NCBI RefSeq assembly: GCF_003097235.1
Contig: NZ_QEQQ01000008.1
Coordinates: forward strand, 62,001-126,000
Source of the DNA: Pseudomonas sp. CC120222-01a
GTDB lineage: Bacteria; Pseudomonadota; Gammaproteobacteria; Pseudomonadales; Pseudomonadaceae
DNA: 64,000 nt
Direction of reading: 5' to 3'
The notes under the pieces were generated by a model that saw only the letters and a list, made by a program, of their open reading frames with translations, did no database searches and had not been told where the DNA came from. The position numbers and the translations under genes were made by a program. Positions 28,971-36,374 of the stretch are shown here, piece by piece; position 1 is the stretch's first letter, and each line of letters starts with the position of its first letter.

Positions 28971-30485
28971 TCAGGCCTTGGGAATATAGGCCACGCTTTG
29001 CTCATCACGGGCGTGCAGCCACTGCTCGCCACGGCTGGGCTGGGTGGTGACGACCTGGTGATCACCTTCCAGGTAGCCAAAGGGCGGCGCCTCGCCGTGG
29101 AGGTAATGCGCGACGATGATCGTGCGCTGTGGGTCCCAGTGCTTGCCGCTGGTGCGCTCCAGCCAGGCCATCAGGCTGGCGGTGTCGCCATTGCGGGGGT
29201 AATCCTCGGTTTGCGCCACATAGTAGAAGGGCGCACCACCCGTTTGGAGGTACATCGGCACCTTGTTATCTACCTCGACCATGACCATTTGCCATTGCGC
29301 CAAGGGGGCCTGACGGCTTGCCTGTTCGCGCACCGCCTCACCGAAGCGGATCACGCCGCCGCCACCGTTGCTCCAGGGCACCAGGATGCCCAGTACTGCC
29401 AGCAGCATGACTGCTGTCACCGCGAAGCCGGCCTGCAGACGCCGCCCGGCGGCTTCGCGCACGGCCATGCGCCGGGTGATCCACCAGGCACCAAGCAGCT
29501 GCGCGAAGGGCACCAGCGGCAGCACGTAGTAACTGCGCCGGCTGCCGCTGGCGGTGAAGAACAGCATCAGCAGGCCAAGGCCCTGGATCAGCCAGCGGGT
29601 ATCCGGCTCGATTTGCCGCCAGTGGCGCAGGGCGACCCACACGGCAATGATCCAGCAGGGTGCCCAGGGCAGGGTGTAGACCGGCAGGTACACCAGGTAG
29701 GTGTAGATCGGCCCCAGGTTGTCGAATGGCTGGAAGAACCGCACCACGTTCTCGCGCAGTACTAGCCCGAGGCCGCTTTCGCCATAGGTTGGCTCGCCGT
29801 AGAGATGCGAGAGCACAAACGGCAGCATATAGAGCGCACCGGCCAGCAGCAGCGCAGCCAAAAGACGCAGGTTCAGGTGACGGCGCCAACGGCCCTCACG
29901 CAGCAAATGCGGCAGCAACACCAGGCCTGGCAGGATGAAGCCGATCAGGCCCTTGAACAGCGAGGTCAGCGCCAACAGCCCGAAGAAGCCGACATAGCGC
30001 CAGAAACGCGTGTCGTCCGGACCGCGCCAGTACCACCAGACCGAAGCCAGTACACCGCACACCGTCAGGATGTCAGCGGTGGCGACCCGCGCCCAGAACA
30101 CGAAGTAGAAGGTCGAGGCCAGCATCCAGCCGGCGACCAGGCCGGTGCCCTTGCGGAACAGCCGTTCGCCGAGCAGGTAGGTCAGCCACACGCTCAACCA
30201 TGCAGCGACCACCGAAGACAGGCGCAGCGACCAGGGCCCCAGGCCACCGGTCAGCCAGGCGCTGGCGGTGATCAGCCAGTAAGACAACAGTGGCTTGTCG
30301 TAATAGGCGCCGCCCTTGAGGTAGGGGTCGAAGTAGTCTCCGCTTTGCAGCATCTGCAGGGAGATATTGGCCCAGCGGGTTTCTGCCCCCCACAATTCGC
30401 GACTGCCCAGGCCCAGCAACAATAACAAGGCGGTGACGGACAGCAGTAACAGCAAAGCGCGGTGATCGGTTCTTTTCAGATTCAT
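28971..30485 (-). CDS. ArnT-like GT-C membrane glycosyltransferase upstream of the arn operon
   Basis: Polytopic membrane protein (504 aa from ATG 30485) of the PMT_2/ArnT-like GT-C fold. The N-terminal loop LGSRELWGAETRWANISLQMLQSGDYFDPYLKGGAYYDKPLLSYWLITASAWLTG contains the family's acidic donor-site motif and the YYDKPLLSYW block shared with many lipid-linked sugar transferases. About eleven further hydrophobic segments follow, then a soluble C-terminal domain ending VAYIPKA. The MNLKRTDHR start is preferred to an upstream TTG that would prefix a basic stretch. It lies on the same strand as arnB but 409 bp away. Donor and acceptor are unknown; a role in envelope glycan modification is inferred. 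Confidence 0.83.
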   Translation of the reverse strand: MNLKRTDHRALLLLLSVTALLLLLGLGSRELWGAETRWANISLQMLQSGDYFDPYLKGGAYYDKPLLSYWLITASAWLTGGLGPWSLRLSSVVAAWLSVWLTYLLGERLFRKGTGLVAGWMLASTFYFVFWARVATADILTVCGVLASVWWYWRGPDDTRFWRYVGFFGLLALTSLFKGLIGFILPGLVLLPHLLREGRWRRHLNLRLLAALLLAGALYMLPFVLSHLYGEPTYGESGLGLVLRENVVRFFQPFDNLGPIYTYLVYLPVYTLPWAPCWIIAVWVALRHWRQIEPDTRWLIQGLGLLMLFFTASGSRRSYYVLPLVPFAQLLGAWWITRRMAVREAAGRRLQAGFAVTAVMLLAVLGILVPWSNGGGGVIRFGEAVREQASRQAPLAQWQMVMVEVDNKVPMYLQTGGAPFYYVAQTEDYPRNGDTASLMAWLERTSGKHWDPQRTIIVAHYLHGEAPPFGYLEGDHQVVTTQPSRGEQWLHARDEQSVAYIPKA

Positions 30486-30731
30486 GACAAGACTGACTCT
30501 GCGGGCAGGCAAATTGTCGGCGAATCCTAGGCAGGGAAAAGTGTCGGAGGGGTGAAGAAAGGGTGAAAAAGTTGCGAAACGGCAGCCCTATAACCGCAGC
30601 AAATAATTACTTGCTACGGTTATTAATCCATTTAATGAATTTAAACGTTTTAACCCAGGTGGAACCTCATGATCAGTGGCAGTCCGTAGGGTAGGTAGAT
30701 ACGAAAGGAACGGCTGCGGTCCGTAACAGAT

Positions 30732-32678
30732 TCACTGCACTGACCTGAGCCTTCGCCATAGCGTGGTACGGCTGATACCCAACTGCCGCGCCGCTTCGTC
30801 GAGATTGCCCTGGCAGTTGTCCAGGGTTTCCTGCACATGCCGCAGCTGGGCGGCCTTGCCAATGCTGTGCAGGTCCGACTCCCGGGAGGGCCTGGCACGG
30901 CTGGTTGGCGCGACACGTTCGCACAGCTCAGGCAGCACCCGCGCCAGATACGGTTCGTCCACGCCGTGTTCCCCCAGCAGTTCGTGGGCCGAAAGCATTG
31001 CCCGCTCGATCACGTTCTCCAGTTCACGCACATTGCCTGGCCACCCATATCGTGTCAGGTAAGGTAGCAGGGCGCTTGGTACCTCTGCCGCGCCGGGCGG
31101 CTGACCCTGGACCAGCAAGCGCTGGCTGATGCCTCGACAGATCAGGGCGATATCCTCGGGGCGCTCGCGCAATGGCGTAGTCTGCAGGCGCAGGATATTG
31201 AGCCGGTAATACAGGTCGGTACGAAAATCGCCACCTTGTATCGCGGCACTCAGGTCCTGATGGGTGGCAGCGATGATGCGCACATCGATCGTGATCGGCT
31301 CGGTGCCGCCCAAACGCAGCACCTCGCGCTCCTGCAGTACCCGCAACAGGCGCGTCTGCAACGACACGGGCATGTCGCCTATCTCGTCGAGGAACAGCGT
31401 GCCTCGGTGAGCCACTTCGAACAGGCCGGGCTTGCCGCCCTTGCGCGAGCCACTGAAGGCACCTTCCTCATAGCCGAACAGTTCGCTTTCCAGCAGCGAT
31501 TCCGGGAACGCCGCGCAGTTGATGGCAACGAAGGGGCCTTGCCGACGCGGGCTCTCGTTATGGATGCCCTGGGCCAGCAGCTCTTTGCCGGTACCACTTT
31601 CACCGGTGATCAGGATGGTTGACTGGCTGGCGGCGAAACGCCTGGCCAGCTGCAGCATGTCGCGGTTGGCCCGGCTGTTGCCGTCGAGCTGCTCGAGGCG
31701 GTATCGGGCGGTAAAGGCACCGGGACGGCGAGTGGAGCGGATGCGTTGGTCCGCGCGCTGCACGGCGGTGGTGTCCTGGCAGGTCAGGACCAGGCCGGTG
31801 CGCTGGCCGTTCTCGAGGATCGGCAGCAGGTTGCTGACCACTGCATGTGAGCCGAGCCGGATCACCCGGTTTTCCTCGCCACCCTGTGCAAACGCCTGCT
31901 GCAGGTCCAGTTCCGGGCACAGTTGCTGCAGCGGACGGCCCAGCGCCGCGCTGAGCGGCAAATCCAGCAACTGAGCCAGTGCCGGATTGAGCGACTGCAC
32001 CACCCCCTGGTTGTCGACCGCCGCCACACCGGTAGGGATGTGTTGCAGCACGGCGTTCAAGTGCCGGCGCTTGGCGATCTCGATACGTTGGCTGTCGAGA
32101 ATGCCCAAGGCCTCTTCGAGCGCCTTGCGCACCGTGTCCTCGCTCAGTGACAGCACGCCGTGCAGGCCTGCCTGGTCCGCCAGCTCCACCACCGTCGAGG
32201 AACCGATGATGCTGCCACATCCCAGCCGCGCGGCCTGTTCGACTGCTTGGCGAGCTTCTTCCAGGGAGGTGTAGGCGGCCTGGTGAACCTGCACCGTGAA
32301 CAGCGCGGCCATGGCCTGAAGGCCCTGGTCGATGCGGTTGTAGCTGAGCAAGGCCACTTGCGAGGCATGCTCGCGCGCCTGCCCCAATGCGCGCAGCAGG
32401 TCATCGCCGCCCACGCGCATCGTCAGTACCGGGCGCGCCAGGTGCTTGCGCAGGTAGGCGGCGGTGGCCCCGGCGCAGATGAACACGTCGGCTTCGCCGC
32501 GCAACTCCAGTTCGCGGGCGACCTGCAGTGCCTCGATTACCGAGGTGTCGAGCACTTCGATGTGGGTGTCGGGGTAGTTCGCGGCGAGCGCGACCACCAT
32601 ATGGGCGAGGCGGCTGCGTTGCCGGGGGCGCTGCAGGTGGCTGATCAGCACGACGACCTGAGAAGTGGGGGAGTGCAT
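30732..32678 (-). CDS. PrpR-family sigma54-dependent activator with atypical GAFTGA loop
   Basis: 648-aa enhancer-binding protein with an N-terminal PrpR sensory domain (about 10-190), a PAS-like domain (about 205-305) and an AAA+ domain with Walker A GESGTGKE at 359-366, DEIGD at 431-435 and RTDLYYRLNI at 486-495. A Fis-type HTH lies at about 615-646 (QETLDNCQGNLDEAARQLGISRTTLWRRLRS). The sigma54-contact loop reads GAFSGS (406-411) instead of GAFTGA. It is divergent from a CoA-ligase/dehydrogenase operon whose upstream region has a -24/-12 promoter and paired palindromes, so that operon is the likely target. The inducer is unknown; PrpR relatives respond to pathway acids such as 2-methylcitrate. 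Confidence 0.9.
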   Translation of the reverse strand: MHSPTSQVVVLISHLQRPRQRSRLAHMVVALAANYPDTHIEVLDTSVIEALQVARELELRGEADVFICAGATAAYLRKHLARPVLTMRVGGDDLLRALGQAREHASQVALLSYNRIDQGLQAMAALFTVQVHQAAYTSLEEARQAVEQAARLGCGSIIGSSTVVELADQAGLHGVLSLSEDTVRKALEEALGILDSQRIEIAKRRHLNAVLQHIPTGVAAVDNQGVVQSLNPALAQLLDLPLSAALGRPLQQLCPELDLQQAFAQGGEENRVIRLGSHAVVSNLLPILENGQRTGLVLTCQDTTAVQRADQRIRSTRRPGAFTARYRLEQLDGNSRANRDMLQLARRFAASQSTILITGESGTGKELLAQGIHNESPRRQGPFVAINCAAFPESLLESELFGYEEGAFSGSRKGGKPGLFEVAHRGTLFLDEIGDMPVSLQTRLLRVLQEREVLRLGGTEPITIDVRIIAATHQDLSAAIQGGDFRTDLYYRLNILRLQTTPLRERPEDIALICRGISQRLLVQGQPPGAAEVPSALLPYLTRYGWPGNVRELENVIERAMLSAHELLGEHGVDEPYLARVLPELCERVAPTSRARPSRESDLHSIGKAAQLRHVQETLDNCQGNLDEAARQLGISRTTLWRRLRSVQ

Positions 32679-32702
32679 GGCGGCGCCTGTTCAGAATTGA
32701 AG

Positions 32703-32740
32703 TGTTTCCATGATGAACTGCTTTGTTTCACATGTGAAAT
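32703..32740. promoter_or_regulatory. Two candidate enhancer (UAS) sites for the sigma54 activator
   Basis: The perfect palindrome TTTCACATGTGAAA (32726-32739) is preceded by a degenerate copy, GTTTCCATGATGAAC (32704-32718). Their starts are about two helical turns apart and about 75-110 bp upstream of the -24/-12 element, the usual enhancer distance. Confidence 0.6.
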
Positions 32741-32815
32741 ATGGCGTCTCGTCAGGTTTTCCAAAAAGTCGCTGCAGGCCAGGTTCGACGGGGTCTGCAG
32801 GTGACCTGGCAAAGT

Positions 32816-32831
32816 TGGCCCAGGGGTTGCT
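32816..32831 (+). promoter_or_regulatory. Sigma54 (-24/-12) promoter for the acyl-CoA operon
   Basis: TGGCCCAGGGGTTGCT matches TGGCACG-N4-TTGCW with the essential GG and GC dinucleotides (32817-32818 and 32829-32830) at the correct 10-bp separation. It lies 46 bp before the first gene's start and opposite a sigma54 activator gene. Confidence 0.72.
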
Positions 32832-32876
32832 CTAGCTGGCCTGCCCACTTGAAACCGAAGGCAGGACCATTGATTC

Positions 32877-33935
32877 ATGAGCAGTTCCTCTACGACTTGT
32901 CCGGCAGGCGACACACTCGCGGTCGCGACCGATGAGCAGCGCCTTGTCGACTTCATCCGTGAGCAGGCAACGGCAACGCGCGTTCACGTGCAAGCCCGCA
33001 AGCGCCTGAGCGGCGGTGCCATCCAGGAAAACTGGCTACTCGAATTGCTGATTGAGGGCGGCCCTTGGGCCGGTGCCCGGCGCTGGGTGTTGCGCAGCGA
33101 TGCGCTGTCCGCGCTGCCGGCCAGCCTCGACCGCGCCCAGGAGTTCGCCGTGTTGCAGGTGGCCCACCGGGCCGGGGTGAAAGTGCCGCGACCGCTCTGG
33201 CTGTGCCGCGATACCCAGGTCAACGGGCGGGTGTTCTTCCTGATGGAGTATGTGCCGGGTGTCGCAGCCGGGCGACTTCTCAGTGCAGGGGCGGGCGCCC
33301 AGGGCCAGGCCCGGTTGGCGGAGCAGCTTGGCGCCAACCTGGCTCGCCTGCATCAGATCCGCCCGCCGAGTGCGGCGCTGGATTTCCTGCCCGTGCCGCA
33401 GCGTTCGCCGGCCCTGGCCACCGTCGATGCCTATCGTCGTTACCTCGACACCCTCGACGATGCCTATCCGGCACTGGAGTGGGGCCTGCGCTGGTGCGAG
33501 CTGCATGCCCCGCCCGACAGCCGTCTGTGCCTGCTGCACCGCGACTACCGCACGGGCAACTACCTGGCCAGCGAGCAGGGACTGGAGGCGGTGCTGGATT
33601 GGGAGTTCACCGGCTGGGGCGACCCTTGCGAGGACCTGGGTTGGTTCACCGCCCCATGCTGGCGCTTCACGCGCCCTGACCTGGAGGCCGGTGGCATTGG
33701 CCAGCTGGCGGATTTCCTGCGTGGCTATCACCAGGTATCGCCACTGTGGATCGAGCCCCGCCAACTGCACTACTGGCAGGTCATGGCGACCCTGCGCTGG
33801 GCAGTGATCGCACTGCAGCAGGGGCAGCGCCACCTGTCCGGCGAAGAGCCTTCCCTGGAGCTGGCACTGACTGCGCGCCTGCTGCCGGAGCTTGAGCTCG
33901 ACATCCTGAACATGACCGGAGCCGATGCGCCATGA
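32877..33935 (+). CDS. Phosphotransferase (APH family) of an acyl-CoA operon
   Basis: The 352-aa protein has the aminoglycoside-phosphotransferase/kinase-like fold seen next to acyl-CoA dehydrogenases. Visible: FFLMEYVPGVAAGRLL hinge (120-135), catalytic loop HRDYRTGNYL with Asp223 and Asn228, and metal-binding Asp241 in LDWEFTGWGDPCEDLGW. The bacterial substrate is unknown; a role in activating a hydroxylated acid or acyl-CoA is inferred because mammalian ACAD10/11 fuse such a kinase-like domain to an acyl-CoA dehydrogenase and phosphorylate 4-hydroxyacyl-CoAs. First gene of the predicted sigma54 operon; overlaps the next gene by 4 bp. Confidence 0.88.
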   Translation: MSSSSTTCPAGDTLAVATDEQRLVDFIREQATATRVHVQARKRLSGGAIQENWLLELLIEGGPWAGARRWVLRSDALSALPASLDRAQEFAVLQVAHRAGVKVPRPLWLCRDTQVNGRVFFLMEYVPGVAAGRLLSAGAGAQGQARLAEQLGANLARLHQIRPPSAALDFLPVPQRSPALATVDAYRRYLDTLDDAYPALEWGLRWCELHAPPDSRLCLLHRDYRTGNYLASEQGLEAVLDWEFTGWGDPCEDLGWFTAPCWRFTRPDLEAGGIGQLADFLRGYHQVSPLWIEPRQLHYWQVMATLRWAVIALQQGQRHLSGEEPSLELALTARLLPELELDILNMTGADAP

Positions 33936-34288
33936 CCCAACCGTACGCCCATGAGTTGCTCGAAATCGCCCGCCATACCTTGCTGGAGCAAGTATTACCG
34001 GCGCTGCCCGGCGAGCTTCGCTACCCGACGTTGATGATCGCCAATGCCATGGCCATCGCCGCCCGGGAAACCCGCCTGGACGCCGCCGTCAGCCTTAAGG
34101 AGCAGACGCACCTGGCTGCGCTGACCGATGCGCCCGCCCCGTCGTTGCAGGACGCCCGACGCCAGCTGGCGCGGGCGATTCGCCAAGGTCGCCACGACAC
34201 CCTGCACAGTGCTCGCACCCTGGCCGGGACGCTGCGCCAGGTGACCCTCGACCGGCTGGCGATCAGTAACCCCAAGGCCGTGCGCTGA
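33932..34288 (+). CDS. DUF6285 domain protein
   Basis: 118-aa helical protein (MTQPYAHELLEIARHTLLEQVLPALPGELRYPTLMIANAMAIAARE) of the DUF6285 type, which normally follows APH-like genes in acyl-CoA dehydrogenase operons, as here. The function is not known; co-occurrence suggests a partner of the phosphotransferase. It starts in an ATGA overlap with that gene and ends 49 bp before the dehydrogenase. Confidence 0.82.
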   Translation: MTQPYAHELLEIARHTLLEQVLPALPGELRYPTLMIANAMAIAARETRLDAAVSLKEQTHLAALTDAPAPSLQDARRQLARAIRQGRHDTLHSARTLAGTLRQVTLDRLAISNPKAVR

Positions 34289-34337
34289 GCACGGCGAGCC
34301 CCTGTTTCAAGACCGACAAGCACGAACAAGGACAATC

Positions 34338-35510
34338 ATGAACTTCGCCCTCCCAGACGAACTGCTCGAACTGCAGGCCAGAACCCGCACTTTCATTGCC
34401 GAACAGGTCATTCCGGTCGAAAACGACCCACGCCAGGATGCCCACGGCCCCAGTGACGCCCTGCGCCGGGACCTGCAGGCCCGCGCCCAGGCAGCGGGCC
34501 TGCTGACGCCTCATGCCAGCCGCGAAATGGGTGGGCTGGGCCTGAGCCATGCGGCCAAGGCCATCGTCTTCGAAGAGGCCGGTTACTCGCCCCTGGGCCC
34601 GGTGGCGCTGAATATCCATGCCCCGGACGAAGGCAACATCCACCTGATGGACGTGGTAGCTACCGAAGCGCAAAAGGACCGCTGGTTGCGGCCTCTGGTC
34701 CAGGGGCACGTGCGTTCGTGCTTCGCCATGACCGAACCGGCGCCGGGTTCGGGGTCTGATCCATCGATGCTGCGTACTACCGCCACCCGTGATGGCGACG
34801 ATTACCTGATCAACGGCCGCAAATGGTTGATCACCGGGGCCGACGGCGCCGGCTTCGCGATCATCATGGCACGCATGGAGGATGGCTCGGCGACCATGTT
34901 CCTGTCCGACATGCAGCGCGACGGGATCATCCACGAACGTCAGCTGGATACACTGGACAGCTGCTTCACCGGCGGCCACGGGCAACTGCGCTTCGACAAC
35001 CTGCGGGTACCGGCCAGCGATGTGCTGGGCGAGATCGGCAAGGGCTTCCGCTATGCCCAGGTGCGCCTGGCACCGGCGCGCCTGACCCACTGCATGCGCT
35101 GGCTCGGCGCTGCGCGACGGGCCCACGACATCGCCTGTGACTACGCACGCACCCGCGACGCGTTCGGCAAGCCGCTGGGTGAGCATCAGGGCGTAGGCTT
35201 CATGCTGGCCGACAACATGATGGACCTGCATGTGGTGCGCCTGGCGGTCTGGCACTGCGCCTGGGTGCTCGACCAAGGCCAGCGCGCCAATGTCGATTCG
35301 AGCATGGCCAAGGTGATCAGCGCCGAGGCGCTGTGGCGGGTGGTCGATCGCTGCGTACAGGTGCTGGGCGGGCGTGGTGTGACCGGGGAGACCGTGGTGG
35401 AGCGGATCTTCCGCGACATTCGCCCATTCCGCATCTACGACGGCCCGAGCGAAGTACACCGCATGAGCCTGGCGAAGAAATTCCTCGACCAGCGCCCGGG
35501 AGCCCACTGA
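34338..35510 (+). CDS. Acyl-CoA dehydrogenase
   Basis: FAD-dependent acyl-CoA dehydrogenase of 390 aa, normal length. Motifs: CFAMTEPAPGSGSDPSMLRTTATRDGDDYLINGRKWLITGAD (FAD and substrate-binding beta domain) and the C-terminal QVLGGRGVTGETVVERIFRDIRPFRIYDGPSEVHRMSLAKK. The sequence resembles the ACAD10/11-like branch, consistent with the neighbouring phosphotransferase. It is expected to introduce an alpha-beta double bond into an acyl-CoA made by the downstream ligase, passing electrons to ETF. Shares one base with the next gene's start (TGATG). Confidence 0.93.
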   Translation: MNFALPDELLELQARTRTFIAEQVIPVENDPRQDAHGPSDALRRDLQARAQAAGLLTPHASREMGGLGLSHAAKAIVFEEAGYSPLGPVALNIHAPDEGNIHLMDVVATEAQKDRWLRPLVQGHVRSCFAMTEPAPGSGSDPSMLRTTATRDGDDYLINGRKWLITGADGAGFAIIMARMEDGSATMFLSDMQRDGIIHERQLDTLDSCFTGGHGQLRFDNLRVPASDVLGEIGKGFRYAQVRLAPARLTHCMRWLGAARRAHDIACDYARTRDAFGKPLGEHQGVGFMLADNMMDLHVVRLAVWHCAWVLDQGQRANVDSSMAKVISAEALWRVVDRCVQVLGGRGVTGETVVERIFRDIRPFRIYDGPSEVHRMSLAKKFLDQRPGAH

Positions 35511-36277
35511 TGCAGCCGACTGTTGCCCGACTGTTCGCCCTTGATGGGCGCCGCGCCCTGGTGACCGGCGCCTCCAGTGGCCTTGGCCGACATTTCGCCA
35601 CTACCCTGGCGGCGGCCGGTGCCGAGGTGGTGGTGACGGCCAGGCGCCTGGCGCCGCTGCAGAGCCTGGTCGAGTCCATCGAGCTGGCCGGTGGTCGCGC
35701 GCGGGCCCTGGCCCTGGATGTGACCTGCCGTGACGATGTGTGCCGGGTGCTCGACACCGCCGGCCCGCTGGATGTGCTGGTCAACAACGCCGGGGTGAGC
35801 GACAGCCAGTCGCTGCTGGCCTGCGACGACCAGAGCTGGGACCGGGTGCTCGACACCAACCTCAAAGGGGCCTGGACCGTGGCCCAGGAGTGCGCCCGGC
35901 GGATGGTCGCCGCGGGGCAGGGCGGCAGCTTGATCAATGTGACCTCGATCCTCGCCAGCCGCGTGGCCGGCGCCGTCGGCCCCTATCTGGCGGCCAAGGC
36001 CGGGCTTGCCCACCTGACCCGCGCCATGGCCCTGGAACTGGCGCGCCATGGCATCCGGGTGAACGCCCTGGCGCCGGGCTACGTGATGACCGAGCTCAAC
36101 GATGCCTTCCTGGCCGGCGAGGCCGGGGAGAAGCTGCGCTCGCGTATCCCCAGCCGGCGCTTCAGCCAGCCGCAGGACCTGGACGGCGCCTTGCTGTTGC
36201 TGGCCAGCGATGCTGGGCGGGCCATGAGCGGCACCGAGATCGTGGTCGATGGCGGGCATCTGTGCAGCAGCCTGTGA
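35510..36277 (+). CDS. Short-chain dehydrogenase/reductase
   Basis: 255-aa classical SDR. TGASSGLG cofactor motif is at 19-26, NNAG at 92-95, catalytic Ser146, Tyr159 and Lys163 are present, and GYVMTELN follows. The cofactor could be NAD(H) or NADP(H); Ala-Arg-Arg after the second strand (VVTARRL) suggests NADP(H). Probably oxidises or reduces a hydroxyacyl-CoA in the operon's pathway. The start overlaps the dehydrogenase stop by one base; longer in-frame starts lie inside that gene and were rejected. Confidence 0.92.
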   Translation: MQPTVARLFALDGRRALVTGASSGLGRHFATTLAAAGAEVVVTARRLAPLQSLVESIELAGGRARALALDVTCRDDVCRVLDTAGPLDVLVNNAGVSDSQSLLACDDQSWDRVLDTNLKGAWTVAQECARRMVAAGQGGSLINVTSILASRVAGAVGPYLAAKAGLAHLTRAMALELARHGIRVNALAPGYVMTELNDAFLAGEAGEKLRSRIPSRRFSQPQDLDGALLLLASDAGRAMSGTEIVVDGGHLCSSL

Positions 36278-36305
36278 TCTGACGCGGACCCACGCCTGAG
36301 GCGAG

Positions 36306-36316
36306 AACAACAATAA
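36306..36316 (+). promoter_or_regulatory. Crc/Hfq (CA) motif before the leader ORF and CoA ligase
   Basis: AACAACAATAA, a perfect AANAANAA match, ends 2 nt before the AGGAG ribosome-binding site of the leader ORF. Blocking that site would silence the leader and, through coupling, the ligase. Confidence 0.62.
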
Positions 36317-36329
36317 GCAGGAGAAGTTT

Positions 36330-36374
36330 ATGTACCTTCAATGCCTGGATAACCTGTCGATGGGGTGTCAGTGA
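36330..36374 (+). CDS. 14-codon leader peptide overlapping the CoA ligase start
   Basis: ATG at 36330 follows a strong AGGAG (36319-36323) at 6-nt spacing and encodes MYLQCLDNLSMGCQ; its TGA shares a base with the ATG of the CoA ligase (TGATG). The ligase itself has only a weak GGGGTG upstream, so ribosomes finishing the leader probably start the ligase. The peptide has no recognised domain and may work only as a coupling or sensing device. Confidence 0.6.
   Translation: MYLQCLDNLSMGCQ

Noticed and set aside
28850..29050. Short frame starting in the gap upstream of arnB
   Set aside because: It begins at GTG without a ribosome-binding site and its second half is antisense to the glycosyltransferase.
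30620..30660. TTTAAT/TTTAAA/TTTTAA repeats as PmrA boxes upstream of the ArnT-like gene
   Set aside because: The half-sites are 8-9 bp apart instead of the 11 bp needed for a PmrA direct repeat.
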